Shown: piece after piece, positions 56,190 to 64,000 of the stretch
Position numbering within the stretch: position 1 is the stretch's first letter
Layout of the letters: each line of letters starts with the position of its first letter
From: Brucella gallinifaecis
GTDB lineage: Bacteria > Pseudomonadota > Alphaproteobacteria > Rhizobiales > Rhizobiaceae
Length of the DNA: 64,000 bases
Direction of reading: 5' to 3'
Assembly (NCBI RefSeq): GCF_006476605.1
Contig: NZ_ML636802.1
Location: 62,001 to 126,000 of the forward strand
Translations under genes and position numbers: made by a program
Notes under the pieces: model-generated
Databases searched by the model: none
The model's input: only the letters and a program-made list of their open reading frames with translations
Told to the model about the DNA's origin: nothing

Positions 56190-56879
56190 TCAGTTCCCGC
56201 TCCCTTTCAAATCTCCCTGTCCGTCAGACCGGATACGATAGCCCATACCGCGTACGGTTTCGATCAGATCGACGCCCATCTTCTTGCGCAGGCGACCGAC
56301 AAAAACTTCAATTGTATTGGAATCACGATCAAAATCCTGATCGTAAAGATGCTCCACCAGTTCCGTGCGGGACACAACCTCATCCATATGATGCATCAGA
56401 TAGGAGAGCAGCCTGTACTCATGCGAGGTCAGCTTGAGTGCTACACCGTCCACGCTGGCCCTGGAGGTCTTTGTATCAAGATGCAATGAACCACATATGA
56501 GTTCAGACGATGCATGTCCTGCCGCACGGCGTATCAATGCACGCAACCGCGCCATGACCTCTTCTATATGGAAAGGTTTTGCAACATAATCATCTGCACC
56601 GGCATCAATACCGGCAACCTTATCACTCCAGCGATCACGCGCAGTCAGCATAAGCACAGGCATGGCCCGACCGTCACGCCGCCAGCGCTCCACAACGCTG
56701 ATACCATCCATCAATGGCAAACCAATATCGAGAATCACCGCATCATAGGGTTCAGTGTCGCCCAGATGATGGCCTTCTTCACCATCAAAAGCACTATCCA
56801 CGACATAGCCTGCGGCAGCCATCGCATCCGAAAGCTGCCTGTTAAGGTCTTTGTCGTCCTCAACGATCAGGATACGCAA
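56190..56879 (-). CDS. feuP: Response regulator, FeuP-type (OmpR family)
   Basis: A 229-residue regulator. The receiver domain has D8/D9, phospho-acceptor D51 (VILDIGLPLMDG) and K101 (DDYVAKPF). The winged-helix output domain has LTSHEYRLLSYLMHHMDEVV and FVGRLRKKMG. Partner of the kinase immediately downstream. It lies 36 bases after the small exported FeuN-like gene. Confidence 0.88.
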   Translation of the reverse strand: MRILIVEDDKDLNRQLSDAMAAAGYVVDSAFDGEEGHHLGDTEPYDAVILDIGLPLMDGISVVERWRRDGRAMPVLMLTARDRWSDKVAGIDAGADDYVAKPFHIEEVMARLRALIRRAAGHASSELICGSLHLDTKTSRASVDGVALKLTSHEYRLLSYLMHHMDEVVSRTELVEHLYDQDFDRDSNTIEVFVGRLRKKMGVDLIETVRGMGYRIRSDGQGDLKGSGN

Positions 56880-56915
56880 GCCATGTTTCCTTGCTTGTTA
56901 CTGTAGCAAATCCGC

Positions 56916-57215
56916 TTATTGTGCCGGAACAGCCACTTCAACACGACGCGGGCGTTCACCATCGCGCCCCGGCACAAGCACCACAACAACGCATACGGCA
57001 CGGCCATTCTGCGTTGATGGCGTTGACTTTGCCAATTGACCACCCTGAGAGGCAGCCACTCGTTCACCAATGGCCGCACAATCAGCAGCCGCAGCAACCA
57101 GAAAGCTTGACTTCTGCGGTGATGCAATTGGCAGAGCACCGGCGCTGACCGGCAACAGACCGATGCTTGCGGCCAGAAGCGCGAAAATTTTAAGAGCAGG
57201 GTTCTGTTTCATCAT
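56916..57215 (-). CDS. feuN: Small exported protein, probable FeuN (modulator of FeuQ)
   Basis: A 99-residue protein from the ATG at 57213-57215 (AGGGA just upstream); a longer frame to 57332 has no ribosome site. The signal peptide covers about residues 1-26. The mature part holds two cysteines (DCAAIGERVAA, then GRAVCVVVVLVPG) likely to form a disulphide, and ends RRVEVAVPAQ. In Sinorhizobium meliloti, FeuN is a small periplasmic protein encoded just before feuP that restrains the FeuQ kinase. Position, size and export match; sequence identity could not be tested here. Confidence 0.7.
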   Translation of the reverse strand: MMKQNPALKIFALLAASIGLLPVSAGALPIASPQKSSFLVAAAADCAAIGERVAASQGGQLAKSTPSTQNGRAVCVVVVLVPGRDGERPRRVEVAVPAQ

Positions 57216-57428
57216 GTCCCTTATATAGCGCCTGTCAGCTGAACAATGCATGAATGATACACTCCGCTGAGGGACACAAAGGAATTTAGGCCCATAAAAC
57301 AGCACAAATCCATATAGCTGGACCAGCACCATTTAAACTATTGTTTTTACGCATAATATTATCCGGAACATCCGTCAATATTCCGACATCAGGCGTATTT
57401 CACACCATTGCTATCACGGTTTGTAAAA

Positions 57429-57635
57429 TTATGAAATGCGTGAAGTTGCCCCTATGCGGCCCAAAATAGTAACAAGGCCGGCAATTGCGGTGGCAAGTTG
57501 CAGCAATACATCAGTCATTGCACCGGAATCGACTGTTTCACTCACAAGGCCAAAGGCACCAGCCAGCGACAGAAACAAGGCAACCAACCCAGCCCAAACC
57601 GTTCGAGAGAGATACCAGGCTTTATCATCAGTCAT
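57429..57635 (-). CDS. Small holin-like membrane protein at the end of the GTA cluster
   Basis: A 68-residue protein from the ATG at 57633-57635, preceded by GAGGAC. Two hydrophobic segments (VWAGLVALFLSLAGAFGLV and LLQLATAIAGLVTILGRI) are separated by a short polar turn. This size and topology suit a phage holin. It follows gp15 by 16 bases on the same strand, as the last gene visible in the cluster. The lysis role is inferred from topology and place only. Confidence 0.6.
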   Translation of the reverse strand: MTDDKAWYLSRTVWAGLVALFLSLAGAFGLVSETVDSGAMTDVLLQLATAIAGLVTILGRIGATSRIS

Positions 57636-57651
57636 TATATGTCCTCTTAAC

Positions 57652-60600
57652 TTAAAAATTGCTCTCAATCGGGATTGAGGTAAAATCGCCCACCCCGACC
57701 CTTGCGCTCAGCATTGCAATCCGAATTTCAAAATCGCTGTTTCCCACTTCAGAAAATCGTATGGTACCCGGATATGTCCAGGCTGCCGTGAATACCTCAG
57801 CCGTCCTGAGCAAGACGCCTGCCTGCCAGACTTCCACGCGATAATTTTCGCTGTCCTCGCCAAGCGGAATATCTGCCCCCATCCAGCTATCAGCATCAAC
57901 ACGCCCTCGCCTGATCCAGTTGAGCAACAAATCACCATTGCCGCGCCGCTCGACCTTCACATGCACAGGGCTTAGGGGCCTTAATGCCTGCAAGCCACCA
58001 ATCGCTTGAACCGTATCGAAATATTCATCTGAAAACGATTTGCCAGCAGCACCGATACGCCAGTTAAGCTCCAGTCCTATTTCAGATAGCTGCAAACCAA
58101 CGCTCTGCACGCCACCATCAAACAATATGAATGGCGTTCCTGCTGGCTTTTCAAGCCATGCCGCGGGTTCTGTTCCAAGCTGACCACGCAACAGACCGCT
58201 TAACCGCCATTGATTTGATCCGGTTTCATGAGCTTCAAGAAACTGGATCACTTCCCATTTTTCATCGGGAGATTTCATCATGGCCATATTCGCACCATTG
58301 AGGATCTGGGCGAGCGGCCTTGATTGCAACTCACCCGAATAAAGCGTCAATTCTATCATCTGCGCATTGATCAAACGTCCGCTCGGACCACTTGCCAGCG
58401 GAGCGCTCAGCTCGCCCATTACAGCCCGTTCAGCAATGAGGCTGCGCTCTGCAAAGCCATCATCCATGGGAGATGCATAAGCCATCACACCGCGCCACGG
58501 TCTGGCATAAGCGGCAACACGGAACTGGCCGGCCGGGTCTTCTGCACCCGGCCACAATGGCAGATCAACAAGATGGAAAACAGGCTTCATATCCGAAACC
58601 GGCTCACCCGGAGGCAGTTTAGGCGTCTCTCCCCGGTCAGCAAAGACAATATTGGGGGCAAGCGCCACGGCCTTGACTGCACGCACTTCCCCGTCTTCCA
58701 CAGTCGAAACAACGTAATCACGTGCACCACCAAGCATATCAAGCCGCACCCGGTCGCCGACATGAAGGGCAGCTTCAGACCATGGCAGTGAAAAACTTGC
58801 CGTACGGCGCTCGGCATAACGACGTGCCAGCCATGCTTCCGCAAGGGCGCTTGCCTGCCCCGGCTCCATAGAACCGGACAGGCTGAGACTTTCCGTACCC
58901 TGCCCTTTATCGCGCCGCACCGATGCACCCGCCACCTGAAAATCCCGCAGCGGATCGTTACAGAAAATCTCGGCTACAGAAGGCAAATCGCCCTGATCAT
59001 CCAATATGGCTGTCAGCGCGTCTCCATCCTGAGGCTCAACAAGTGTGATTGCTACATCAAGTGCAGGCGATGCCCGTGCGATACTCCGAAATACAAATTT
59101 ACCGGCCTGTTCAAAACCATGCACCCCGAAAACATTCATCAAGGGTTCCAGCACGCCACGCGCCGTGGACGGCTCTGAAATGACAAAACCAGTCAAATGC
59201 CCGTCAGCGCCCGAACAATCCGCTTGCGGCAACCCGTAATCAGCAAGAATTGCTGCAATCAATTCATCAAGCGCTATACCACTGATACGACCATTGAGCC
59301 AATGACCAAGCCGCCAGTTGGGTGTATCACCCCATATATCACCTTTCAGAGGAAACTCTGGAAACGGTCTTGTATCCCATGACCAGAGATAGATGCGCTC
59401 CATGTCGAGCATCGGCCCGCCATAGACGGACGAAACCGGATTATGCTGTGGCCAATATTGATAATGCGCCCGCAAAAACCGATCCATCGCAATGTCGGAG
59501 CGCGAACCATTGGAAAAATAAGGTGTCGCGTTTTCCGATGATTTCGGATCAGGAAACACATTTGGCTGGTTTGGCCCTTTATCGACTGCCGGACAGCCAA
59601 GTTCGGTAAACCATACGGGTTTTGCCTGCGGCACCCACATGGTTGGCACGTCCACTTCCATGCCATCGATACGGTTATAATGCGGATTGCTCCACCATGA
59701 GCGGATGTCCTTATAGCGATAGACCCAGGGCTTAGCGGCCGTTCCATCGGTAATCGGTGTACGATTTCGTGCCTCCCGATCTTCGTGACTTGCATAATAC
59801 CAATCAAAGCCCTCGCCAGCTTCAATGTTACGGCTCAGACCATCAAGATCATAAGCTCCTTCAAAACCGTCCGGGTTGCCGCCCTCAAGATCATCATCAC
59901 GCCAGTCGGCAAGCGGCATATAATTGTCGATACCAATGGCATCGATTGCCGGATGTGCCCATAATGGATCAAGGTTGAAGAAGAAATCGCCGCTACCGTC
60001 CTGCGCCTGATAACCAGAATATTCGCTCCAATCCGCGCCGTAACTTATGCGGCAGTCTGGCCCCAGTCTGGTGCGCATTTCGGCAGCTAGTGCACAAAGA
60101 TGCGTGACAAAGGGGAAACCATCGCGACTTTCGCGAATACTGGTCAGGCCGCGCAGTTCAGAACCCAGCAGGAATGCATCAACCCCACCCGCCTGCTGGC
60201 TCAGACTTGCGCAGTGATTCAAAAAACGCCTGTAACCCCATGTTCCATTGACAAAAGCTTCAACCTGATTGGCCGCTTCCTCCGTCTTGTCGGGCGAGCC
60301 AGCAACACCAATGGCAGGATGACAGGTAATACGCCCGCGCCATGGATAAACAGATTGCCCTATTCCGCCATAGGGTGAGGGCAGCTGATTATCAGCCGCA
60401 ACATCCATCATGATGAACGGATAAAGCGTTACCTTCAATCCACGCGATCTGGCATCACGAATTGCGTCAATCACACTCTTATCAGACGGTGTACCACCAT
60501 AGGCGGCCCCCTCGCCGCTGGTTGAAATCAGATGCGCCACGCTGCGTGTAACGTTTTCAACCTTCCATGTCTGGTTAGAGAACACAGAACCCCGATGTGT

Positions 60601-61458
60601 AACACCCGGTCTGATCTGACATGACCCGGCACGCAGATCATTACCAAACCATGGCAGAACGATTGCCACACTCTTAAGTTGTGGACACAATGCCTGCAGC
60701 TCGTCCATCGCGACTGTCCAGTCGCTGCGTCCACGTTTTGCGTTGCGATTTAGTTTTTGCCGCAATCCTAAAAAAAAGCCATCCGCAACAGGCGTCGGGG
60801 ACAGGCCAAATTCTGTCGAGCCTGGAATAAGTGCGATTGCACGGACATCCTGCGCGACTTGCCCGACAGGGCGCAACACTTCAAATTGAAACAGCGGCAG
60901 CCGATTGCCGTAAGTATCGAGCGGAAGGCGCTCAAATACCACATAGGCCGTTCCACGATAGGCAGGGGCATTGCCTGTCCCTTGCTTGGCTTCGATCAGC
61001 GGATCAGGCTGCTGCGTATTCGTGCCATGATAAATACGCATTTCAACTTCAGTAAGATCAAGCTCCTGCCCGTCTGCCCAGACGCGCCGGATTCCTGCAA
61101 TGGCACCTTCGGCAACTGCATAGGCAACATTGCCAAAATAGCTGTAGGATGTCACTTTCGGGCCACCCTTGCCGCCCTGACGTTCGGTTGTTTTCTTTTC
61201 TTCAAAGCGCGTCGCCCAGATCAGCGTGCCGGAAACTCGTGCCGTGCCGTAGACAAAAGGCAATGCGGCCCCTTCTTCGGCGCTTGCAACACGGCCACTG
61301 TTCAGTCGCGCCCCTTCCATGTGACGGGTGGAATTGATGATAGCCGTATCAACGGCATAACCGCCCATGGCACCCAGCCCCGCACCAATAGCCGCACCGA
61401 CAGGGCCAAAAATACCACCTACGGCAGCGCCCACCGCCTGCAGAACAACAGTCGCCAT
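57652..61458 (-). CDS. GTA host-specificity/tail tip protein (gp15-like)
   Basis: A 1268-residue protein homologous in layout to Rhodobacter GTA gp15, the large baseplate/receptor-binding protein. The N-terminus is Gly-rich (LQAVGAAVGGIFGPVGAAIG). A GTA TIM-barrel-like domain lies in the middle (about residues 430-750), with YGADWSEYSG, IDAIGIDNYMPLADW and KPVWFTELGCPAVDKG. A phage-tail J-type domain follows (about residues 780-960) and then beta-rich modules. The protein is full length. It is preceded by the gp14-type peptidase, 3 bases away. Confidence 0.92.
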   Translation of the reverse strand: MATVVLQAVGAAVGGIFGPVGAAIGAGLGAMGGYAVDTAIINSTRHMEGARLNSGRVASAEEGAALPFVYGTARVSGTLIWATRFEEKKTTERQGGKGGPKVTSYSYFGNVAYAVAEGAIAGIRRVWADGQELDLTEVEMRIYHGTNTQQPDPLIEAKQGTGNAPAYRGTAYVVFERLPLDTYGNRLPLFQFEVLRPVGQVAQDVRAIALIPGSTEFGLSPTPVADGFFLGLRQKLNRNAKRGRSDWTVAMDELQALCPQLKSVAIVLPWFGNDLRAGSCQIRPGVTHRGSVFSNQTWKVENVTRSVAHLISTSGEGAAYGGTPSDKSVIDAIRDARSRGLKVTLYPFIMMDVAADNQLPSPYGGIGQSVYPWRGRITCHPAIGVAGSPDKTEEAANQVEAFVNGTWGYRRFLNHCASLSQQAGGVDAFLLGSELRGLTSIRESRDGFPFVTHLCALAAEMRTRLGPDCRISYGADWSEYSGYQAQDGSGDFFFNLDPLWAHPAIDAIGIDNYMPLADWRDDDLEGGNPDGFEGAYDLDGLSRNIEAGEGFDWYYASHEDREARNRTPITDGTAAKPWVYRYKDIRSWWSNPHYNRIDGMEVDVPTMWVPQAKPVWFTELGCPAVDKGPNQPNVFPDPKSSENATPYFSNGSRSDIAMDRFLRAHYQYWPQHNPVSSVYGGPMLDMERIYLWSWDTRPFPEFPLKGDIWGDTPNWRLGHWLNGRISGIALDELIAAILADYGLPQADCSGADGHLTGFVISEPSTARGVLEPLMNVFGVHGFEQAGKFVFRSIARASPALDVAITLVEPQDGDALTAILDDQGDLPSVAEIFCNDPLRDFQVAGASVRRDKGQGTESLSLSGSMEPGQASALAEAWLARRYAERRTASFSLPWSEAALHVGDRVRLDMLGGARDYVVSTVEDGEVRAVKAVALAPNIVFADRGETPKLPPGEPVSDMKPVFHLVDLPLWPGAEDPAGQFRVAAYARPWRGVMAYASPMDDGFAERSLIAERAVMGELSAPLASGPSGRLINAQMIELTLYSGELQSRPLAQILNGANMAMMKSPDEKWEVIQFLEAHETGSNQWRLSGLLRGQLGTEPAAWLEKPAGTPFILFDGGVQSVGLQLSEIGLELNWRIGAAGKSFSDEYFDTVQAIGGLQALRPLSPVHVKVERRGNGDLLLNWIRRGRVDADSWMGADIPLGEDSENYRVEVWQAGVLLRTAEVFTAAWTYPGTIRFSEVGNSDFEIRIAMLSARVGVGDFTSIPIESNF

Positions 61459-61461
61459 TGC

Positions 61462-61911
61462 TTAACCTTTTGTTTCAGGGAAAATAAAAATTCCGGCAAT
61501 ACGCTTGCGCCACTGGGGCACCAGAGCAGAGGCCATCACACAATGCCCCTCATAGGCATGGATAAACCGGTTCTCACGCGCCATAATGCCGAGATGTTTG
61601 GCAGCAACATCTGATCGCCAGCGAAAGATCAGCAGATCGCCCGGTTGTGGCTCATTCTCTTTACGTTGCTGCATATGTCTTGAAGCTGCTTCCAGCAGCG
61701 GTTCACCCAAAGCTGCTTCCGCCCAATCAGGCGCATAGACAGCAGGCGTTTCCGGCTCTCCACCATAAAGTCTGCGCCAGATACCGCGCACCAGACCAAG
61801 ACAATCACAGCTTATGCCGCGGGTAGATGCACCATGCCGATAGGGTGTGCCGATCCAGCTTTCAGCTTCGGTCAAAATCCTGTCGGCAATATTGATGGGA
61901 TTGGCTATCAT
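61462..61911 (-). CDS. GTA NlpC/P60 peptidase (gp14-like)
   Basis: A 149-residue NlpC/P60 hydrolase thought to open peptidoglycan during particle attachment. WIGTPYRHGASTRGISCDCLGL carries the catalytic cysteine near residue 35-37 (given as landmarks), and the catalytic histidine is in RFIHAYEGH or the neighbouring KHLGIM segment. Overlaps the gp13-type gene by 4 bases and leads into gp15, the standard GTA order. Confidence 0.9.
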   Translation of the reverse strand: MIANPINIADRILTEAESWIGTPYRHGASTRGISCDCLGLVRGIWRRLYGGEPETPAVYAPDWAEAALGEPLLEAASRHMQQRKENEPQPGDLLIFRWRSDVAAKHLGIMARENRFIHAYEGHCVMASALVPQWRKRIAGIFIFPETKG

Positions 61912-62783
61912 GGAACCAGCGCACTCCCATCATATTCATTACCGGAACTGACATAGGCAAAGGCGGCATCATTGCCCGGGAGATGCGGGAAACCGCGAAA
62001 ATTCGTGCCATTGGCAAACTTTGCCTTACAGGTAGCAAAGCTTTTGTCGCATCCTGCAACAAGACGAAAACTATCACCCGGCCTTGCGGTCAATACCGGC
62101 GATTCTGTGAGGCTCAGACTATTGCCGCTCTGTGCAACAACATGCACCGATCTGCCCAGATTATCCCCGCTTGTCCATGTCAGCAGACCAAGCGAAAACC
62201 AGCCACTGGCAAATCCATCCAAGCCGGTGACACTCAGCATGGAACCAGCAGCACGCGTCACGGAACCATCTGCAAAAAATCGCGGATCACTGGTGTTAAC
62301 ACCACAGCGCTGATCACCCAGAACAGCGTCGCACTGGCGCAAAACACGCCTTCCACAGACAGAATCAAAGGCAGCCGCAGCACCTTTCAGTTCCATTACA
62401 AAACGGCCGTCTGTGCGCGTTATCGCTCCCACCGTCCAGCGCCGCAAAAGCATATGCTGGTCCGGCCTGTTCCAGTTGACGAGATAGGTTTCGACCCTTG
62501 CCCCATCAAAGCGCCCCTGCTCGATATCGGTCTCGCTGATACGCGAAGACGACAACACGCCCTCGACATCGCCGCCCGCAATTGCCAGACCAAGCGTTGT
62601 CGAGGCTTCACTGCTGTTAAGACCGGTCAGGGGTTCGCAGGAAATACCATCAAGATCAAGCGTCCGGTCATGATCCGTAAAACCCATGACAATCTGATCT
62701 GAACGCCTGATAAGCCATGCAAAACAATGGGTTGTCACTTCGCCTTTCAGATGTGATTCAAGTTGTGGCGGAACCGGGATCAT
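61908..62783 (-). CDS. GTA DUF2163 tail protein (gp13-like)
   Basis: A 291-residue DUF2163 protein, a component of the tail hub of gene transfer agents. Landmarks are HCFAWLIRRSDQIVMGFTDH, QGRFDGARVETYLVNW and the C-terminal GCDKSFATCKAKFANG and NFRGFPHLPG, where the cysteines bind an Fe-S cluster in RcGTA gp13 relatives. It overlaps both neighbours by 4 bases, showing tight co-translation. Confidence 0.92.
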   Translation of the reverse strand: MIPVPPQLESHLKGEVTTHCFAWLIRRSDQIVMGFTDHDRTLDLDGISCEPLTGLNSSEASTTLGLAIAGGDVEGVLSSSRISETDIEQGRFDGARVETYLVNWNRPDQHMLLRRWTVGAITRTDGRFVMELKGAAAAFDSVCGRRVLRQCDAVLGDQRCGVNTSDPRFFADGSVTRAAGSMLSVTGLDGFASGWFSLGLLTWTSGDNLGRSVHVVAQSGNSLSLTESPVLTARPGDSFRLVAGCDKSFATCKAKFANGTNFRGFPHLPGNDAAFAYVSSGNEYDGSALVP

Positions 62784-63409
62784 GCCTTGACCTCAATGAT
62801 GGGAATGGAAGGAATTTCACCCGCCCGAAATGATGCAATGCTGGCAGTCAGGCGGTCTGTGTCAAAACGAACCGGCACATCAAACAGGAAACCAGCCGTC
62901 ACCAGGGCACCCTCGGCAGGCACATAATCCGGGCTGAAAGAAACAATGCCCGTGGCATGATCGAGCGTATAAGCCTCGCCCTCGCTCAACCTGATCGCGT
63001 TAACCCCAATGAGCACAGATCCCACGACAGGACGGGTGATCGGGCGGCTATAATTTTCATAATGTTTGACAAGCTGAAATTGCATTGTGGAACCATCACC
63101 GGTTCCAATAGGCTGATCATTATGGGAGGGTGCAGCTGTTCCGTTCACCGATGAAAAATCAAATGGATCGGAGAAGCGGAATGTATGCAGCGATCCGCGC
63201 CGTGCTTCGAAAAAGGCAAGCACAGCTTTCAGATCGTCCAGCGAGCGCAAACCTGTTCCGGCATCAAAATGCCTGCGCGAATGCGCCCAGCGTGCATTGC
63301 GCTTTTCCATGCCTGATATGAGCGTGACAATTTCGTTGCGCCATTCCGGCCCACTCGTTGCTCCAAAAGAAACGCCCAGCGGAAAACGGACATCGTGAAA
63401 AGCTTCCAT
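62780..63409 (-). CDS. GTA DUF2460/TIGR02217 tail protein (gp12-like)
   Basis: A 209-residue protein starting MEAFHDVRFPLGVSFGATSG at ATG 63407-63409. The longer frame to 63493 overlaps gp11 and lacks a ribosome site. It matches the TIGR02217 family of GTA tail distal proteins: RNEIVTLISGMEKRNARW, FFEARRGSLHTFRFSDPFD and VRFDTDRLTASI. It starts 2 bases after the gp11-type stop. Confidence 0.92.
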   Translation of the reverse strand: MEAFHDVRFPLGVSFGATSGPEWRNEIVTLISGMEKRNARWAHSRRHFDAGTGLRSLDDLKAVLAFFEARRGSLHTFRFSDPFDFSSVNGTAAPSHNDQPIGTGDGSTMQFQLVKHYENYSRPITRPVVGSVLIGVNAIRLSEGEAYTLDHATGIVSFSPDYVPAEGALVTAGFLFDVPVRFDTDRLTASIASFRAGEIPSIPIIEVKA

Positions 63410-63410
63410 C

Positions 63411-63959
63411 TCACATCCTCCGGGCGCCGCGGCGCACCGCACCCGCGAGCATGGTGGAAAGCTGCGCTTCTGATTTTCGGAAGGAGGATGCATCAGGCGA
63501 GGTCATGTTGAACACGACCTGAACCGGCTTGACCCCATTGCCACCGGTGGCCACGCCAAGCCTGCCATCGGCACCACGCGCCAAAGGCAGGATCGCTTCG
63601 GCTCCCGCCTCGCCCGTCAGCCCCAGCGAGCCATTGCCCATGCCAAAGTAAGTCGGGCTTGAAACCACACCACCCTTGGCGAAAGGCATGATACCGCGAA
63701 GGCCACCAAGCATGTTTGTCATCAGCGACGAGCCAAGATTTTGTAACGGTTGCAGCCCGGCGGAAAGGGCCGAACCTGCCAGACTGCTGGCAAGTCCGCG
63801 CAGCACATCTTCCAGTCCCTTACCGGACACGACTGCACTTTTAAGGGCAGTCGTCAGACTTGTTCCAAAGCTCGACGAACGCTTTTCAAGGTCGATCAGA
63901 GCGCGGTCAAACGCGCTCGTATCCGCCTCGACGGAAACGGTTACAGTTTCATCTGTCAT
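63411..63959 (-). CDS. GTA tail tape-measure-like protein (gp11-like)
   Basis: A 182-residue protein with an N-terminal amphipathic, coiled-coil-prone part (TSAFDRALIDLEKRS). The C-terminal block is conserved in phage tape-measure proteins: FAKGGVVSSPTYF, then GLTGEAGAEAILPLARG. GTA tape-measure proteins are short, matching the short GTA tail. The position before gp12 agrees. Confidence 0.88.
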   Translation of the reverse strand: MTDETVTVSVEADTSAFDRALIDLEKRSSSFGTSLTTALKSAVVSGKGLEDVLRGLASSLAGSALSAGLQPLQNLGSSLMTNMLGGLRGIMPFAKGGVVSSPTYFGMGNGSLGLTGEAGAEAILPLARGADGRLGVATGGNGVKPVQVVFNMTSPDASSFRKSEAQLSTMLAGAVRRGARRM

Positions 63960-63965
63960 ATAAAA

Positions 63966-64000
63966 TCACCTGTCGGGAAAGGCATGCATCAGCGCATCGA
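63966..64000 (-). CDS. Last codons of the preceding GTA gene (partial)
   Basis: The minus-strand frame ending at TGA 63966-63968 reads DALMHAFPDR and runs off the right edge. The location, six bases before gp11, is where the small DUF2376-type tail assembly chaperone sits in rhizobial GTA clusters, and such proteins end in a similar ALM-x2-FPD pattern. Too short for a firm call. Confidence 0.5.
   Translation of the reverse strand, partial: DALMHAFPDR

Overview
The window is chromosomal DNA from an alphaproteobacterium of the Rhizobiales, almost certainly the family Brucellaceae. The porin at 18.2-19.4 kb has the signal peptide and mature N-terminus of Brucella/Ochrobactrum Omp2-type porins. 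The gene neighbourhoods (lepB-acpS, rsh-pyrE, ccm-degP-glnE-pleC, feuPQ) are those of that group. The base composition looks less GC-rich than Brucella itself, so a lower-GC genus such as Pseudochrobactrum is possible; that is inference only.

Layout. 1-10.5 kb (mostly minus strand): lepB (partial), acpS and a DUF2062 membrane protein; a divergent AraC regulator/Fsr-type efflux pair; hemN and its likely regulator fnrN with a perfect FNR box between them; pyrE, rsh (ppGpp) and rpoZ. 10.8-19.4 kb: a NYN-domain protein, a family-5 uracil-DNA glycosylase, smpB, dapA, a 270-bp inverted-repeat element, a soluble lytic transglycosylase, small envelope proteins and the porin. 19.9-22.3 kb: tRNA-Ser(GCU), then an AT-rich stretch with a polysaccharide deacetylase and a family-25 glycosyltransferase, possibly acquired. 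22.3-31.7 kb: a hisC-like aminotransferase, DUF423, a secreted three-repeat cysteine protein, a FlaR-like kinase, YitT, a second inverted-repeat element, DUF2147, a glutathione transferase, two tiny overlapping membrane ORFs, amn and an EEP-family gene broken by an amber codon. 31.7-37.3 kb: a tandem array grown out of the 3' end of etf-QO, etf-QO itself, a family-4 uracil-DNA glycosylase, and MFS and DMT transporters.

37.5-57.2 kb: pepN, the PleC-like sensor kinase, glnE, a sensor/regulator pair next to the periplasmic protease degP, the cytochrome c maturation operon ccmIEFH, a surface lipoprotein, and feuN-feuP-feuQ. 57.4-64 kb (minus strand): the tail end of a gene transfer agent (GTA) cluster, gp11 to gp15 plus a trailing holin-like gene, with the last codons of the preceding gene at the window edge.

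Themes. Envelope stress and signalling (DegP with its two-component pair, FeuNPQ, PleC), oxygen-dependent haem and cytochrome biogenesis (FnrN, HemN, Ccm), uracil repair by two unrelated-subfamily Fe-S glycosylases, and a dense population of small palindromic repeats: a GGGTCAGGACCC family, a GATCTGATT family, two MITE-like elements and the etf-QO array. No large mobile element, CRISPR array or defence system was seen. The least explained items are the etf-QO 3'-end array, the MITE family with its solo ends, and the unannotated small membrane ORFs.
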